Origin: Sindora glabra
Lineage: Eukaryota > Streptophyta > Magnoliopsida > Fabales > Fabaceae
DNA length: 64,000 nt
Assembly (NCBI GenBank): GCA_020226215.1
Contig: CM035228.1
Location: 65,259,989 to 65,323,988, forward strand
Reading direction: 5' to 3'
Below the pieces are notes generated by a model. It did not search any database. It was not told the DNA's origin and worked only from the letters and a program-made list of their open reading frames with translations. Made by a program: the position numbers and the translations under genes. The first letter of the stretch is position 1, and each line of letters opens with the position of its first letter. Shown here one piece after another: positions 47,713-59,080 of the stretch.

Positions 47713-47989
47713 CCATCTGCCACGATAAGAATTGCATTAGGGTGGAATCTAAACATACACTAATATAACATACACGTGCAAATTAACTACAAAGATACAC
47801 ACAAGAATATATAGCACTTGGACGATTGAAGTAATTTGTTAACATTACTAGTAATGGAGTCACATATATATACATAATGGCCTGCAGTTTTATAATAATC
47901 AAACAAATCACAACATCCGACTGTTATAATTATGACACTGGTAAACATACTTCGTAACATACGTCTGCAAAAGTAAAAAATAAAGTCAA

Positions 47990-50759
47990 CGTGAAGAAGG
48001 GCCTTTCTCTCCATGTAGCAGTGGGCAGCACCTACGGTTATGACCTTCCGTCTTACAAAGACCGCATTTTTGCTTGACACCACTCTCTTGAGGCCAATCC
48101 ATCTCATTTCTAATCCGGGTCGACTTTGGTCATCCCTTTGCACGCAATCTTCCATAATTTGGAACCAGGACAGGAAATGGTGGTAGGTTATTCCATTGCG
48201 ACCACTCCCCGATCGGCCACCACTCATATTTATAACAATTGAATAGTGTGTCAAGCCTGTATACAGCATTGACATATAGTTCTCAAGATATGTTGACTGA
48301 GGCACAAGCAGCAATAATATGAGCGCAAGGATACCTATATGCTTGGAATTGTCCACATTCACATTAACTTTTATCTAATAACACTTGAACGATCTTTTCA
48401 CATGATCCTTTGGCCATATCAGGGCCCTTCACCACCTCAAACCTAGTTCCTTGTCTATTATAAGCACGAACGTGGTAAGAAGAAGCACGTGACTGGATAG
48501 TCGCAAGCTCCTATCTGAATCTGCTTGCGTATATGTGACCTTGTTGTAGTTCAGCATGTGCTTCTTTTGCCCTTTCCACAAAGTGTTTGACACATTTATA
48601 GTATGTTTGTTGAACAAGGCCTGTAATTGGTAGTTTTATTAATCCTTTGAAGAGGCTATTGATGCACTCTACTATGTTAGTCGTCATATGACCATATCTT
48701 TTACCTTCGTCATAAGCAAGCGTCCACTTCTCCATCGGAATAGCGATCAACTTCTTGTGGATTTCCTCATTGACTTTGCTAAGGTTGTCCAATCTCTCCA
48801 TGGCCTTTTCCCAACTGGGCTCATATGCTAAACAGAAGAAGACAAATAGGTTAACCGGGTTGAACTACCAGATACACAATTTTATAGATGAAAAGTTCAA
48901 CAAAGAAATTGGGCTATAAGGCGTACCAATCTTAAGGACAGCTTTCTTGACATTGTCATCCCTGCATTTCTTGTGAACATTGCTGGCAATATGTCTGATA
49001 TAGTACTAGTGAAAAGCATGAGGAGCCTACCATCCTAGGCCTTCGGTGGCTACAGCATCTTTTATAGCTCAGTGTCGATATGATATCAGGCATATTCCTT
49101 ACTGGTTCGTAACATTTACCCATAGTAATGCTAAAAACTAACTCCAATTTTCATAGTTCTCCTTGCCAACAATGGTAAAGGCAAGAGGAACAGGACATTT
49201 GTTACCGTCCTGGGTCGCAGCAATCAGTAGCACGCCTCTGTACTTGCCATACAGATGCGTTTCATTAACTTGTATGAATTGCTTGCAGTAGGAAATGCGG
49301 CAATGCATGGCTTGAAAGCCTAGAAAATTCGGTTGAAAACATGTTTTTGTGGATCAACACGGTTGTCAACTGTGATGAATTCTCCTGACTCCAACTTGAA
49401 TAGAGCTTGGTCACAGTAGCCTCAAATGTCCAACCATTTGGGGAGCACTTCATATGATTTATCCCAATCACCATACACTTTGACAATTGCCTTTTGTTTT
49501 GCCTTCATGCTTTTCTGTACGAAATTTTATACCCGTACATGCCTTCCACCCTCTCTTGTATAAGCGAGATTGGAACATCTTGCCTCACTTTAATCATCTC
49601 CAGTATCAAGGAATTGATATACTCGGAGTTAAGAGACTTGTGATCCTGTGTCAAACTGGCATTAACACATGTGTGAGGCCTTGAAAATCTAGTTATTATC
49701 CAAGTGTTAGAATTATTCAGATTGGTCGCTTTGAGGCAGAATTTGCATTCATCCCCGTAATTATCACACTTCACACTCAATCTTCTGGTATCCGACTCCT
49801 CCACGTAATAACTGTGGTGCCTTCTGATGTGGTAATGCTTGGTTGCAGCAATTAATGCCTGCTTGCAATCAAACTCTTGTCCAACCTGCAAGTCCTCCAT
49901 GCCGTAATCATAGCTTGGTTTCATTATTTTTGAAAATTCATTAGGATTCCTTATGGCATCTCAATCAATGTGAGAGAAGACAGCAGCTTGAGGGATACCA
50001 CATGATGTCTGTGTAGCTTTGTCACTCCTCACGCGCCGCGTTGCAACACTGTCTCCATGTGTAGTTGCATGTTCTTCGTCATCAGTGTCACGATCATTAT
50101 CGCTACTGCAAGACACCTCATCGTCTTCAAAACCAGACTCAAGGTGGGCATCCATGAATATAGGATCAGTGGATTCTTCCTCTACGACTGGTAAGGCACT
50201 TGTTGATCCCATCATGGTATGTGATATATTTCTCGGGAAAACACCTACAACAGATGAGTCCAATGCAGGAGTATAACTATAAAAAATGTGGAACTCGAAT
50301 CCACCTGTGTAAGAAAGGCCTTCCCGCACCATCGAACAATTAGTATTGACATTAGCCGTTGGATCCACAGGTGATCTAGTTATTGGAACTCTTTCTTGTG
50401 AACCCAGGTTGGTAAGCGTGCAGTTCAGATGTGATCACCTCCGCGTACAACTCCATTACTGTCATCGTTGGATGTTGTTCGTAGCTTGCTATGGCACATG
50501 CCAAGTCTTCATCGTCGTCCAATTCGTATGCCATATATTGAGCCTCTGTTTGATGTTGTGGAAACCTATAAACAATCTTCCCCACAGCTTGATCGTCGTG
50601 AAGCTTCAGTCGGGCATGAATTCTCTCCCGTAAAACATCCATAGTGCTGCATCCTCTCAATTTTAATGCCTTTGGGGGAGATCCATCGTACATTACCCCC
50701 ATTAATCCCTCAATCATTGTACCATTTGAATATATAAAAGCAATTAAACTTTTCTTCAT
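47990..50759 (-). pseudogene. mudrA-like MULE transposase
   Basis: Cut-and-paste transposase of the MuDR type. Minus-strand order: 50759-50376, an N-terminal PB1-like region (MKKSLIAFIYSNG, VMYDGSPPKALKL, then an acidic DDDEDLACA); 50368-49961, an acidic Asp/Glu/Ser linker; 49924-49505, the MuDR DNA-binding region (VGQEFDCKQALIAATKHY, CDNYGDECKF). Next is the DDE catalytic region with VNETHLYGKYRGVLLIAATQ near 49235 (the usual DGTHL has its Asp as Asn) and ICLISYRH near 49075 (usual LISDRH, Asp to Tyr). VECINSLFKGLIKLPI (48511-48801) follows, then a complete SWIM zinc finger CECGQFQ...PCAH near 48330, and a PKSTRIRNEMDWPQ plus CGLCKTEGHNRRCC zinc knuckle near 48040. Several stops and shifts also interrupt it, so it cannot be active. 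Intron positions were not resolved. Confidence 0.85.
48313..48362 (-). other. SWIM zinc finger within the transposase
   Basis: The minus frame reads CECGQF ... PCAHIIAACA, preserving all four zinc ligands (C-x-C ... C-x-H). A different frame in the same place gives the longer ORF 47787-48362, which is a shadow in this portion. Confidence 0.75.
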
Positions 50760-53120
50760 CTTGTTACTTTTAGCTGTAAAACATTCAGTGCACCCTCACA
50801 ACTGACACATGTCTCATATACAATTTTTGTTCTCATAAACGAATGTACTAGTATTTAATATTACAAGTAAAAATGAACAGAATGTATTACTATTTTTGTG
50901 AGGTATTTATTTAATACTACGTAATAATAGGATAATTTTTCTGGCCACCCAAATGTTAGTTCTTTTCAAAACTAATAAAATATTTGGCTATATAATCTTA
51001 TCTATGGTTTAATTTATCTTTTTCAATTGTCATTTTTTTGTTTATTATGCACAAATTATACTAATTAAATTGGTTAACATTTTTAATACACTACATTTTT
51101 TATTTTCACGGTATTTTTTTACGTTCACACCTGCTACCAAATAACAACCAAAATTATGTACACATTATTATTTGTATTTTCTTATTATTACAGTCATGAA
51201 TTCTTTTTCACATCTGGGGTGATGACTCCGTCTAATACTTATTTTGCAATACCTCCATATATATTTTAATACTTTCTGAATAAACCTATGTATAGTATAA
51301 TTTTTTCGAGTACGTTTATTATTCTTGTATTTATAATATCTACTATTTAAATAGAAAAATATTCATATTTTTCAATAAGAATATCCTATTTTTTAAGGCT
51401 TCTGGTTACATTAACATATCCTACAATTTTATTTTTAGTACCTCTCTTATGATATATTAAGATTTTATATGAAAAAATTCTCTAAATATAACTTTCACCT
51501 AGGTCCTAAAACCTATATTAGGACACCATTCTTTATCTTGTTTGTTGTTCTTTTAATAGCACAACCTATCACAGTACATATAAATTTTTACAAAATTTTC
51601 ATAAATCATAATTTCACATCTTAAGTCATAATTTCACATAATAAACTATAATAATTAATATAAAATAAAAAAATTCATATTATTTATATCATAATATTCT
51701 AAATAAATTTCTCTATCAATATAAAAAAATATTTTCATGATGACTAATAAAAATTATAATATAAGCACAAAATTTATAAAAATACTAACTGGTAAGTATT
51801 AGGAGAAACAAACAGAAAAAAATCTCTGCATGAAAGAAAAATTTGTTAGATATTTTAATAGTTTTAATCTCTAAGTAAAAGTTATTAGATATTATTGTAT
51901 CAATAAAAAAATTATGCAAAAATCATGCTAAATTAAATATATTTTGCAAGACAATATATTAAAGGAATAAAAATAACAACATAGATAAAATTTAATTGAT
52001 GTATATTTAATTTTGAATATAGTGTTTAAATTTTTATATCAAGAAAATATTAAAAAATTTTAAAAGACAATTAATTTTTATTCTTAAATACTTTTATTAA
52101 AACTGAAATATATAATTAATTATTTCAATTAGCGCTTTCCATAACATGAATTTTTTAAAATAAAATATTTGGTCATTAAAAATAATTTTATGTTAAAAAA
52201 AATTAAATTGTATTATATTTATATTATTTAATATATTGTATTTGAACTTTTAATAGAATGATCGAAGAAATAAAGAAGAAAAAATTAAGCAAAGTACATG
52301 AAATGAAGAAAAAATTATGTACGAACTGTAAACCTTTGGAGAACTCTTAGTTGATGTATTTTAAATTTAAAATATAATATTTAAAAATTATCATCAACAA
52401 AAATTTGAAAAAATTTACATAAATAATATTTAATTTAATTACTAACTATTTTTTTAAAAAATATAATATGAAATTAATTATTTTTGTTAATAAAATGTAT
52501 ATTAAAGCTTTAATTTACTTAAAATATTATAATAAATTAAAAAATTATAACTTATTATATTTATGTTAATTAATGATGTTGATGTTTTAAACCATAAACA
52601 ATAAGAATAGATACAAAAAGAATACAGTAGAGTAAATAAGAAATAAACAATACGTACGGTATAAAGTAATAAGAAATTGATTGTATAATAAATTATTTAA
52701 TTGAATGAATTATATAATTTATATAAAATACATTTATAATAAAAAAATTAATATATCTTACTGCTAAAAAATATTAGTATATATGGTTTAAATACCATGA
52801 GTTAACAAAAAATAATAACAAAAGAGTACAATAAAAAAGATAAAATAAATAGAAATACTACATAACATATCAAGACTTTACACTAAACCCTCAATTGATA
52901 TTTATTTATTTTGACATATATTACTTTAGAATTAATCTAAAAATATTTATCAATAGGATAATATATTCTCGTAATAATAAACATATAATAAAAATAATCT
53001 TATTTTTATCATATCCTATATCCTAAATAATTTTATATTTTAAAAATATATAAAAATAATTTTACCTAAATCGTAAATTTTATTTTAAGACACTTTTCTT
53101 TATCTCCTTTGTTCTTCTTT
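50760..53120. other. MULE leader, AT-rich, no gene
   Basis: About 2.4 kb between the transposase start and the 145-bp repeats. No ORF. One extra diverged copy of the 145-bp repeat unit lies at about 51560-51800, and text around 52000-52900 resembles, in inverted sense, the AT-rich repeat family at 56-58.4 kb ('aatgatgttgatgttttaaacc' compared with 'ttaatgatattaatat'). Confidence 0.45.
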
Positions 53121-53600
53121 TAAAATCACAAACTATCATAAATCATATGAATTTGTACAAATTTTTCCTAAATCTTATATCATAATTTCACAATATAAAT
53201 CATAATAATCAATATAAAATAAAATTTCTTCTCCCACTGAAAAATATATTCTTATAATAACTAATAAAAATTATAATATAAATACAAAAATTATAAAAAT
53301 ACTAACAAGTAAAAATCACAAACTATCACAAATCATATAAATTTATACAAATTTTTCCTAAATTCTAGATCATCATTTCACATCATAAATCATAATAATC
53401 AACATAAAATAAAAATTATAATATAAATACAAAAATTATAAAAATACTAACCAGTAAAAATCACAAACTATCACAGATCATATAAATTTATATAAATTTT
53501 TTTAAAATCCTAAATCATCATTTTACATCATAAATTATAATAATTAACATAAAATAAAAATTATAATATAAATACAGAAATTATAAAAATACTAATCAAG
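53121..53600 (+). repeat. 145-bp tandem repeat, three units
   Basis: Units start AAAATCACAAACTATCA at 53121, 53311 and 53456. The last two are 145 bases each and very alike, both ending 'ttataaaaatactaa'; the first is 190 bases because of an extra internal segment (53225-53265). It lies inside the MULE leader, upstream of the transposase on the minus strand. Confidence 0.85.
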
Positions 53601-53784
53601 GAAGAGCTGAAAGAAGATCAGATTTGCTCCAAAGAAGAAAATGTTACCGAATGAAATGCACAAAAACAAAAAAAGATGAAGATTTGTGAATGAAAAGATA
53701 TAAATTGTTGCAAACGGCTTCAAAGATAGAAGGAAAGAGGAACTGCAAGAGTGGCTGCGAGTTCTTCGAAGAGAGAAGGCAAGA

Positions 53785-53837
53785 AGAGCAGCTGCGAGGG
53801 TTTGGGGTGTGGCTGCGAGGGTTTGGGGATTTATAGG
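53785..53837 (-). promoter_or_regulatory. putative MULE transposase promoter
   Basis: On the minus strand CTATAAATC (53829-53837) is a good TATA box, followed by C-rich text with two copies of CCCCAAACCCTCGCAGC (53785-53828) and a CT-rich stretch with TCTTCTTGCCTTCTCTC, as in plant 5' untranslated leaders. It lies just inside the right MULE end, where MULE transposase promoters are known to sit, and points toward the transposase. The 3-kb gap to the coding start would need a long leader intron. Confidence 0.5.
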
Positions 53838-53844
53838 GGAGGGG

Positions 53845-54056
53845 GGGCCATTTCAGTTGGCGCCTCTTGAAATGGCGCCTTCAGGCCAGGCGAAATTCAA
53901 AAGCGCAGTAGGGCGCCACCTTGAACGGCGCCTTCAAGGCCGAGGGCGCCAAGTGGGATGGCACCTTCCCAAACTGGTGCCCTCCAAGTATTTCCTCCTG
54001 CGAAAGGTGCCAAATTGTGACTCTGTGCTCCGGGTACGCCATTCAAAATGACGCCC
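53845..54056 (-). repeat. MULE right subterminal GGCGCC repeats
   Basis: At least eight units of the type GGCGCC or GGCACC preceded by AAT, GAT or ACTT occur in about 200 bases, for example TTGGCGCC, AATGGCGCC, GGGCGCC, CGGCGCC and GAGGGCGCC. It is the most GC-rich stretch of the window. ORFs at 53809-54265 run through it by chance. Confidence 0.8.
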
Positions 54057-54137
54057 TGCGTATTTTGGTAATTAGTTTCGAAACCACGGTAAAACAGAAA
54101 AAAGTTTATAAAATAATCGTAATCCGGTATTTTTGCT
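54057..54137 (-). repeat. MULE right terminal inverted repeat
   Basis: GCGTATTTTGGTAATTA at its inner edge to GGTATTTTTGCT at its outer edge; it pairs with 43006-43086. Confidence 0.8.
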
Positions 54138-54146
54138 GTGGAAAGG
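54138..54146. repeat. 9-bp target duplication of MULE, right copy
   Basis: GTGGAAAGG, identical to 42997-43005. Confidence 0.9.
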
Positions 54147-55317
54147 TTGATTCATCTATGATCAGGTCCATATATATTCAAATTACGCAGTCAAAATTAT
54201 CACATGATGGGAAGCTTGGTTGCTCCAATAGATATCAATCCAAAGTTTGCATAGTTACCAAATGAGGTGGCAAATAGCATACGCGCAGCAAGGTAAATTA
54301 TAATAGTATTATGTGAACGTAAAAAATATTTTAACAAGGTTAACCAGTGATACACTATTTCTCTATAACTTCAAATTTTTGTTGTCGAAGTGGTGGAAAC
54401 AATTCATCTTCATTGAACAAGCAAAGTCTGAAAGATCTAAAGCAAATGCTTAACAAACACAACGTTTTCATAAAATCAGTTAGAAGAGTGAAGGAGAAAT
54501 TTGAAGCAGACTATACAAAGAATGTCAAATTGAGATTAATTACCAAGTGGGCAAAAGATGGAAGAATGTATAACCTTCCAACCATTGATGAAGTTGTGAT
54601 GCTTATTGTTGATGACAGAAAATTTAGAAAAGAGGAAGGATATCATTGTTGAGTACAAAGATGGAATGTTAAAGCATATCAATGAACTCCATCTTGCATA
54701 TCTTGGATATAGTATGCACTACTTTTTCCTCATAAAGAAGATGGTTATAATAAAGATATTGATTTAAAGCCCAAGATTGCAAATTCTAATAGAAAAAAAA
54801 AATAAACTCACAATGAGAGAATTCTTCCAATACCAAATGCATAACAAAAGAGATGAGGCAGACATTATCTTGTGTTCTAGGAAGCTTCTCTAGCAATTTT
54901 TGGTAGATGCATGCACAATGGTTGAATCAAAAAGGCTATAGCATATTCAAACTCACCAAAATGATCAAAGATGCAACCTATACAATGGTCTAATGGAAGT
55001 TGTACAAAGAGAGGATACAAAGCCATCATCACAAGGAAAGCGTATCATTCTTCCATATTCTTTCATTGGTGGATCTAAACATATGACTCAAAACTATCAT
55101 GATGCATGGTAGTTCGTAGACGGGTTGGCTTTCTTGATTTACTTATCACATTCACATATAATTCAAAGTAGCTTGAAATTGTGAGAGAAGATGATAAAAT
55201 GGGATTATGGCCAGAAGATTGTCCAATTGATATCTGTTGTGTATTCCATGTTAAGTTGCAAAGTTTAAGAAAGACCTAACATAGAAAAAAAAATCTTTGG
55301 TAGAGTAAAAGTGGGTA
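54147..55317 (+). pseudogene. Helitron Rep/helicase gene, right fragment
   Basis: This continues the fragment ending at 43005: codons after the junction read VDSS, then after a frame change MMGSLVAPIDINPKFA, a stop, NEVANSIRAA, and near 54390 SGGNNSSSLNKQSLKDLKQM, the NVFIKSVRRVKEKFEADYTK block and DGRMYNLPTIDEV. Further on come MREFFQY (family MREF.AYR), CSRKLL.QFLVDACTMVES, GKRIILPSSFIGGS and, past a shift, WPEDCPIDICCVFHVKL and KKIFGRVKV near 55310. These are the ordered motifs of the N-terminal Helitron-like domain just before the HUH nuclease. The HUH and helicase parts are absent. Several single-base shifts and stops make it inactive. Confidence 0.85.
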
Positions 55318-56199
55318 TGTTAATATTATTTTTTCCATTGTCCTATCTTTTTTAAAATTCTTTGGTTTTATATACAACTAGTTTTTCAACTCTTGCAACT
55401 TATAATTGATATTTAGATATTAATATCTAATTTTTGGATATAATTGAATTAATTAGCTAAAAAAAAATATTCTATGTACAATATATTGCACGATAAAAAA
55501 TAAAAGGAAAGTTACAATTATGAAATGAATAAGCTAATCACTATTTTTTATTTTTAGGCGTAAAAATCTAAGTAGTAATAAAATTATTAAAAGAAACAAA
55601 GCTATATATTCTATATTAGGCGTGGTTTTGACATTTCAGAATTTTTTATTCCTGGAGCGAGTTGTTTTTACGTGCTCAATACAGTATTATATTTACAGCT
55701 TTCTATTCTTCCGCATAACCGTGACATTCACTCACTATTGAGGCGCTGCTTTGTGAGCAGTTTGCTGCCAATATAGTATTACAATTTTTTGGCAATCTTT
55801 GCTGCCCATTTTTTTGCCATGCATCAGCCTTTGATGCGTTATTTTTCTGCCAGAATTGCTGCCCCATTTCAGCACTGTAGTTGTGTGCCACTAAAGGCTA
55901 ATTAGACTTTTTCTTGCTGATTTTTTTGGGACACGTGTTGGGCTACTGGAAATTTTCTTCCCACCCAACACTGTCCCCAATTTTTTTGTTTTTTTTTATT
56001 GGTAGTATTTGTAATTATTTATAATTCAAATATCCTTGAATCTTTAAATTTAATATAATATAATTTGTTAAGATAAAATATTTTAAATAATAAATAATTT
56101 AAAATTTTAATTTAATAAATTTATTTATTTTATTATTAATTCTAATTTATTATTTTATAGCACAAATATTATTTATCTTCTTTTTATTTATTCAATTTT

Positions 56200-58470
56200 A
56201 TATTTTTCTATTTTTTATGATCATTTTATTATTTATAATTTGGATATTAATATTATTAAATAGTATATATATTTAATAAATATATTTTATATTTAATTTT
56301 TTATAAATATTTTAAGTAGATTAAAATTTTTGTATTTAAATATTATGCTTTTTAAATATAATACATAAAGATTAAGTTATTTAATTGAAATATGTAAAAT
56401 TTTTTATTTAATTAAGTTAATTTATTTTACTATATATTTTATTTTTAAATATTATAATTTATTAGTTTAGATATTATTTCTCTATTTTATTTTTTCCGTA
56501 CATGTTTTTTCATTTTTTACGTCCACTTATATTGCTTATAACTAAATATTAATATTAATTAGTAGTATGATATAATATTATGTATTTTGTATTTAAATTT
56601 TTATGAATATTTTTAAAAAATTAAATTTTAGTATACAAATTATAAGATAAATTAATTAATTGTCTATTCTATTTTTTAAATATAATACTTGAAGATTGAA
56701 ATCAAATTTATTTATTTAAATTTTGTTAATATTTTCTTAATATCAAATTTTAGATAGTATATCTCAAATTAAATATATATTAATTGAGATTTTACCAAAT
56801 TTTTATATTTTATATACTATTTTTCATATTTTTTTCCTTTTCATTTATATTATTTATAATTCAAATTCTATTGAATAATAAAAATTTATCATAGTACAAA
56901 TTTTCACAATAATTTTTTTTAAGTAAATTAAAAATTTTATTTAATTAAATTATTTTATATTACTATATATTTTATTTTCCAATTTTTATTATTTATTAAC
57001 TCAAACATTTTTTGTCTCATTTTTATTTGCTCTATTTATATTTTTTTTCTATTTTTTATATCTATTTATATTATTTATAATTGAGATATTAATATTATTG
57101 AGTAGTACAGATATAATATTATATATTTTATTTTTAAATTATATAAATATTTTAAATAAATAAAATTTTAATATGAAAATTATTAATTCAATCAATTAAT
57201 TATATGTTATATTTTTTAATAATAATAGTTTAATATCAAAATTAAATTTATTTAACTAAATTTTATCAGTATTTTTTAGGTATTGTATTTTAAATTAAAT
57301 ATATATTAATTAAAATTTTATCAATATTTTATATTTCATAAACTATTTTTCATACTTTTTTCTTTTCAATTATATTATTTATAATTTAAATATTTTTGAA
57401 TAATATAAATTTCTCATAATATAATTTTTTATGTAAAAATATTTTAAATATGTTAAAATTTTTATTTAATTAAATTATCTTATTTTTCTATATATTTTAT
57501 TTTTAACTCTTATCATCTATTAGTTTAGATATTATTTTTATTTTTTTTATTTGCCCTATTCGTATTTTTATCCTCTTTCATGTCTACTTATATTACTTAT
57601 AATTGAGATATTAATATCATTTAGTAATATAGATATAATATTATATATTTTATTTTTAAATTTTATAAATATTTTAAATAAATTAAATTTTTAGTATAAA
57701 AATTATTAATTGAAGCAATTAATTGCATATTATATTTTTTAATAACATATTTGAATATTAAAATTAAACTTTGTCAACATTTTTTATATCAATTTTTAAG
57801 CACTATATGTACAAATAAATATATATTAATAGGAAGGATTTTGGAAAGGCTTTATATTCCATATATTATTTCTTTTCATTCTATCTACTATACATTTTAT
57901 TTTTAACTTTTCTTACTTTATAGTTCATGCATTATTACTCTCATCTTAATTTATTTTGTCACATATTTTTTATGTTCATTTTTATTGTTTACAATTTAGA
58001 CATTAAGATTATTGAATATTACAAAAATATCATGATATACTTTATTTTTATTATCAAATAAAATATATAAGTTTATTTTTATATAAATTATTAATTGAAT
58101 TAATTATTTACACATCCTATTAGTTATGGAAATTATTTCTCTCATTTTAATTTATTTTGTTACACATTTTTTTATATTTACTTATATTATTTATAATTTA
58201 GACATTAAGATCATTGAATAGTATAAATATATCATGATATATTTTATTTTTATTACAAAATATTTTAAATAAGTTAATGTTATAGAAAGTATTAATTGAA
58301 TTAATAATTTATGCATCCTATTTTTAATAAAAAAATTTAAAAATAAATTTTATTTGTTTAAATTTTATTAATATTTTCTTCATATTAAATTTCAAATACT
58401 ATACTTTAAATTAGATATACATTAATGAAATTTTATGTATATTTCACAGTTCACATGCTATTTTTCTTTC
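56200..58470 (+). repeat. AT-rich diverged tandem repeats, about 0.5-kb unit
   Basis: The anchor TTGAGATATTAATATTATTG occurs at 57081 and again (one base different) at 57603, a 522-base spacing; related anchors lie near 56240, 56545, 57985 and 58205. Following blocks (ataatattatatattttatttttaaatt; attaattgaa.caattaatt) repeat in the same order. The units are much diverged, and the last two are shorter. Confidence 0.6.
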
Positions 58471-59050
58471 TTTTATCTATTGCATTATAGAATATATTTA
58501 ATATTAATGATTTATATAGAATTTTTTTCATGATAAAATAATATTTGATAGTTTTTACTTGGGTGAAATTTATTTATTAAAATATATAATCTAAATAGTA
58601 ATAAATATAATTAAAAAATATTAGTTAGTTATTAAGAACATGGTTTATATTAACTTTGTTAGACATGTATTACTCTTTACACTATCAATGAATAAGTTAT
58701 TTACATTTATTAGAGAAGGATTTTTTAAATCAAAATTTTCTTTAAATATAATTTATGAATAAAAATTATAATTTTTATTAAAAATATTATTATATATTAT
58801 TAAATATTTAATCCTCTACAAAATTGTGAAAAGATGTTTTTATTTTATTTTATTTTTATTCTCTCTCTTATTCTTATTTTTTATCTTTTCTTATTATATA
58901 TTTATATAATTGATTTACTTATAACAAATATTAAAATAATAAAAAATATAATTTATTTTTAAAATTATATTTTTATATATTAAACAATATATTTTAATAT
59001 GTAAATAAATTATTATATTTTTAAAAAAAAATTATTTTATTAAGTACTTA

Positions 59051-59080
59051 CCCGTGCATGGCACGGGCTTAAAAAACTAG
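59051..59080 (+). mobile_element. Helitron-type 3' terminus (hairpin and CTAG)
   Basis: A perfect palindrome CCCGTGC-ATG-GCACGGG (59051-59067) forms a 7-bp stem. Nine bases later comes CTAG (59077-59080), matching the CTRR end of Helitrons, and the next base is T, as expected for insertion between A and T. It is an isolated GC-rich spot in extremely AT-rich DNA. Confidence 0.7.

Larger units (their letters stand above)
43006..54137 (-). mobile_element. MULE (Mutator-like) transposon, 11.1 kb, with transposase and PMD gene
   Basis: The borders are defined by a perfect 9-bp duplication and by inverted ends of about 80 bases: left GGCAAATGTACC... to ACCAAAATACGC (43006-43086), right, other strand, AGCAAAAATACC... 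to ACCAAAATACGC. Inside the ends lie GC-rich subterminal stretches built on (A/G)(A/T)GGCGCC-like units. The coding order on the minus strand is promoter-like end (about 53.83 kb), long AT-rich leader, mudrA-like transposase (50759-47990), then PMD gene (47712-45246). A 910-bp relative with its own ends and duplication is nested at 43960-44869. Both genes carry stops, and the transposase lacks two catalytic Asp residues. The whole element sits in a Helitron gene, which is restored if the element plus one duplication is removed. Confidence 0.9.
55318..59080 (+). other. AT-rich region ending in a Helitron 3' terminus
   Basis: No gene. GC-richer text at 55640-55980 includes phrases on 'tttgctgcc', and the ORF at 55703-55891 has no domain. 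From 55980 to 58470 the DNA is nearly all A/T with repeats (separate entry). It ends in a Helitron-type 3' end at 59051-59080. Whether this is the end of the Helitron whose gene is at 42738/54147, or of a separate non-autonomous Helitron, is unclear; orientation and order are compatible with the first. Confidence 0.45.

Noticed and set aside
50019..50633. Plus-strand ORFs of 85-95 codons
   Set aside because: Antisense shadows of the transposase N-terminal region, whose minus-strand reading has clear motifs.
53809..54265. Plus-strand ORFs that look like a small GC-rich gene
   Set aside because: They run through MULE subterminal repeats, the inverted end and into the Helitron fragment; the apparent coding is due to high GC and few stops.
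55703..55891. 62-codon minus-strand ORF with Gln/Asn/Ala bias
   Set aside because: It comes from repeated 'ttgctgcca' phrases; no family resemblance.
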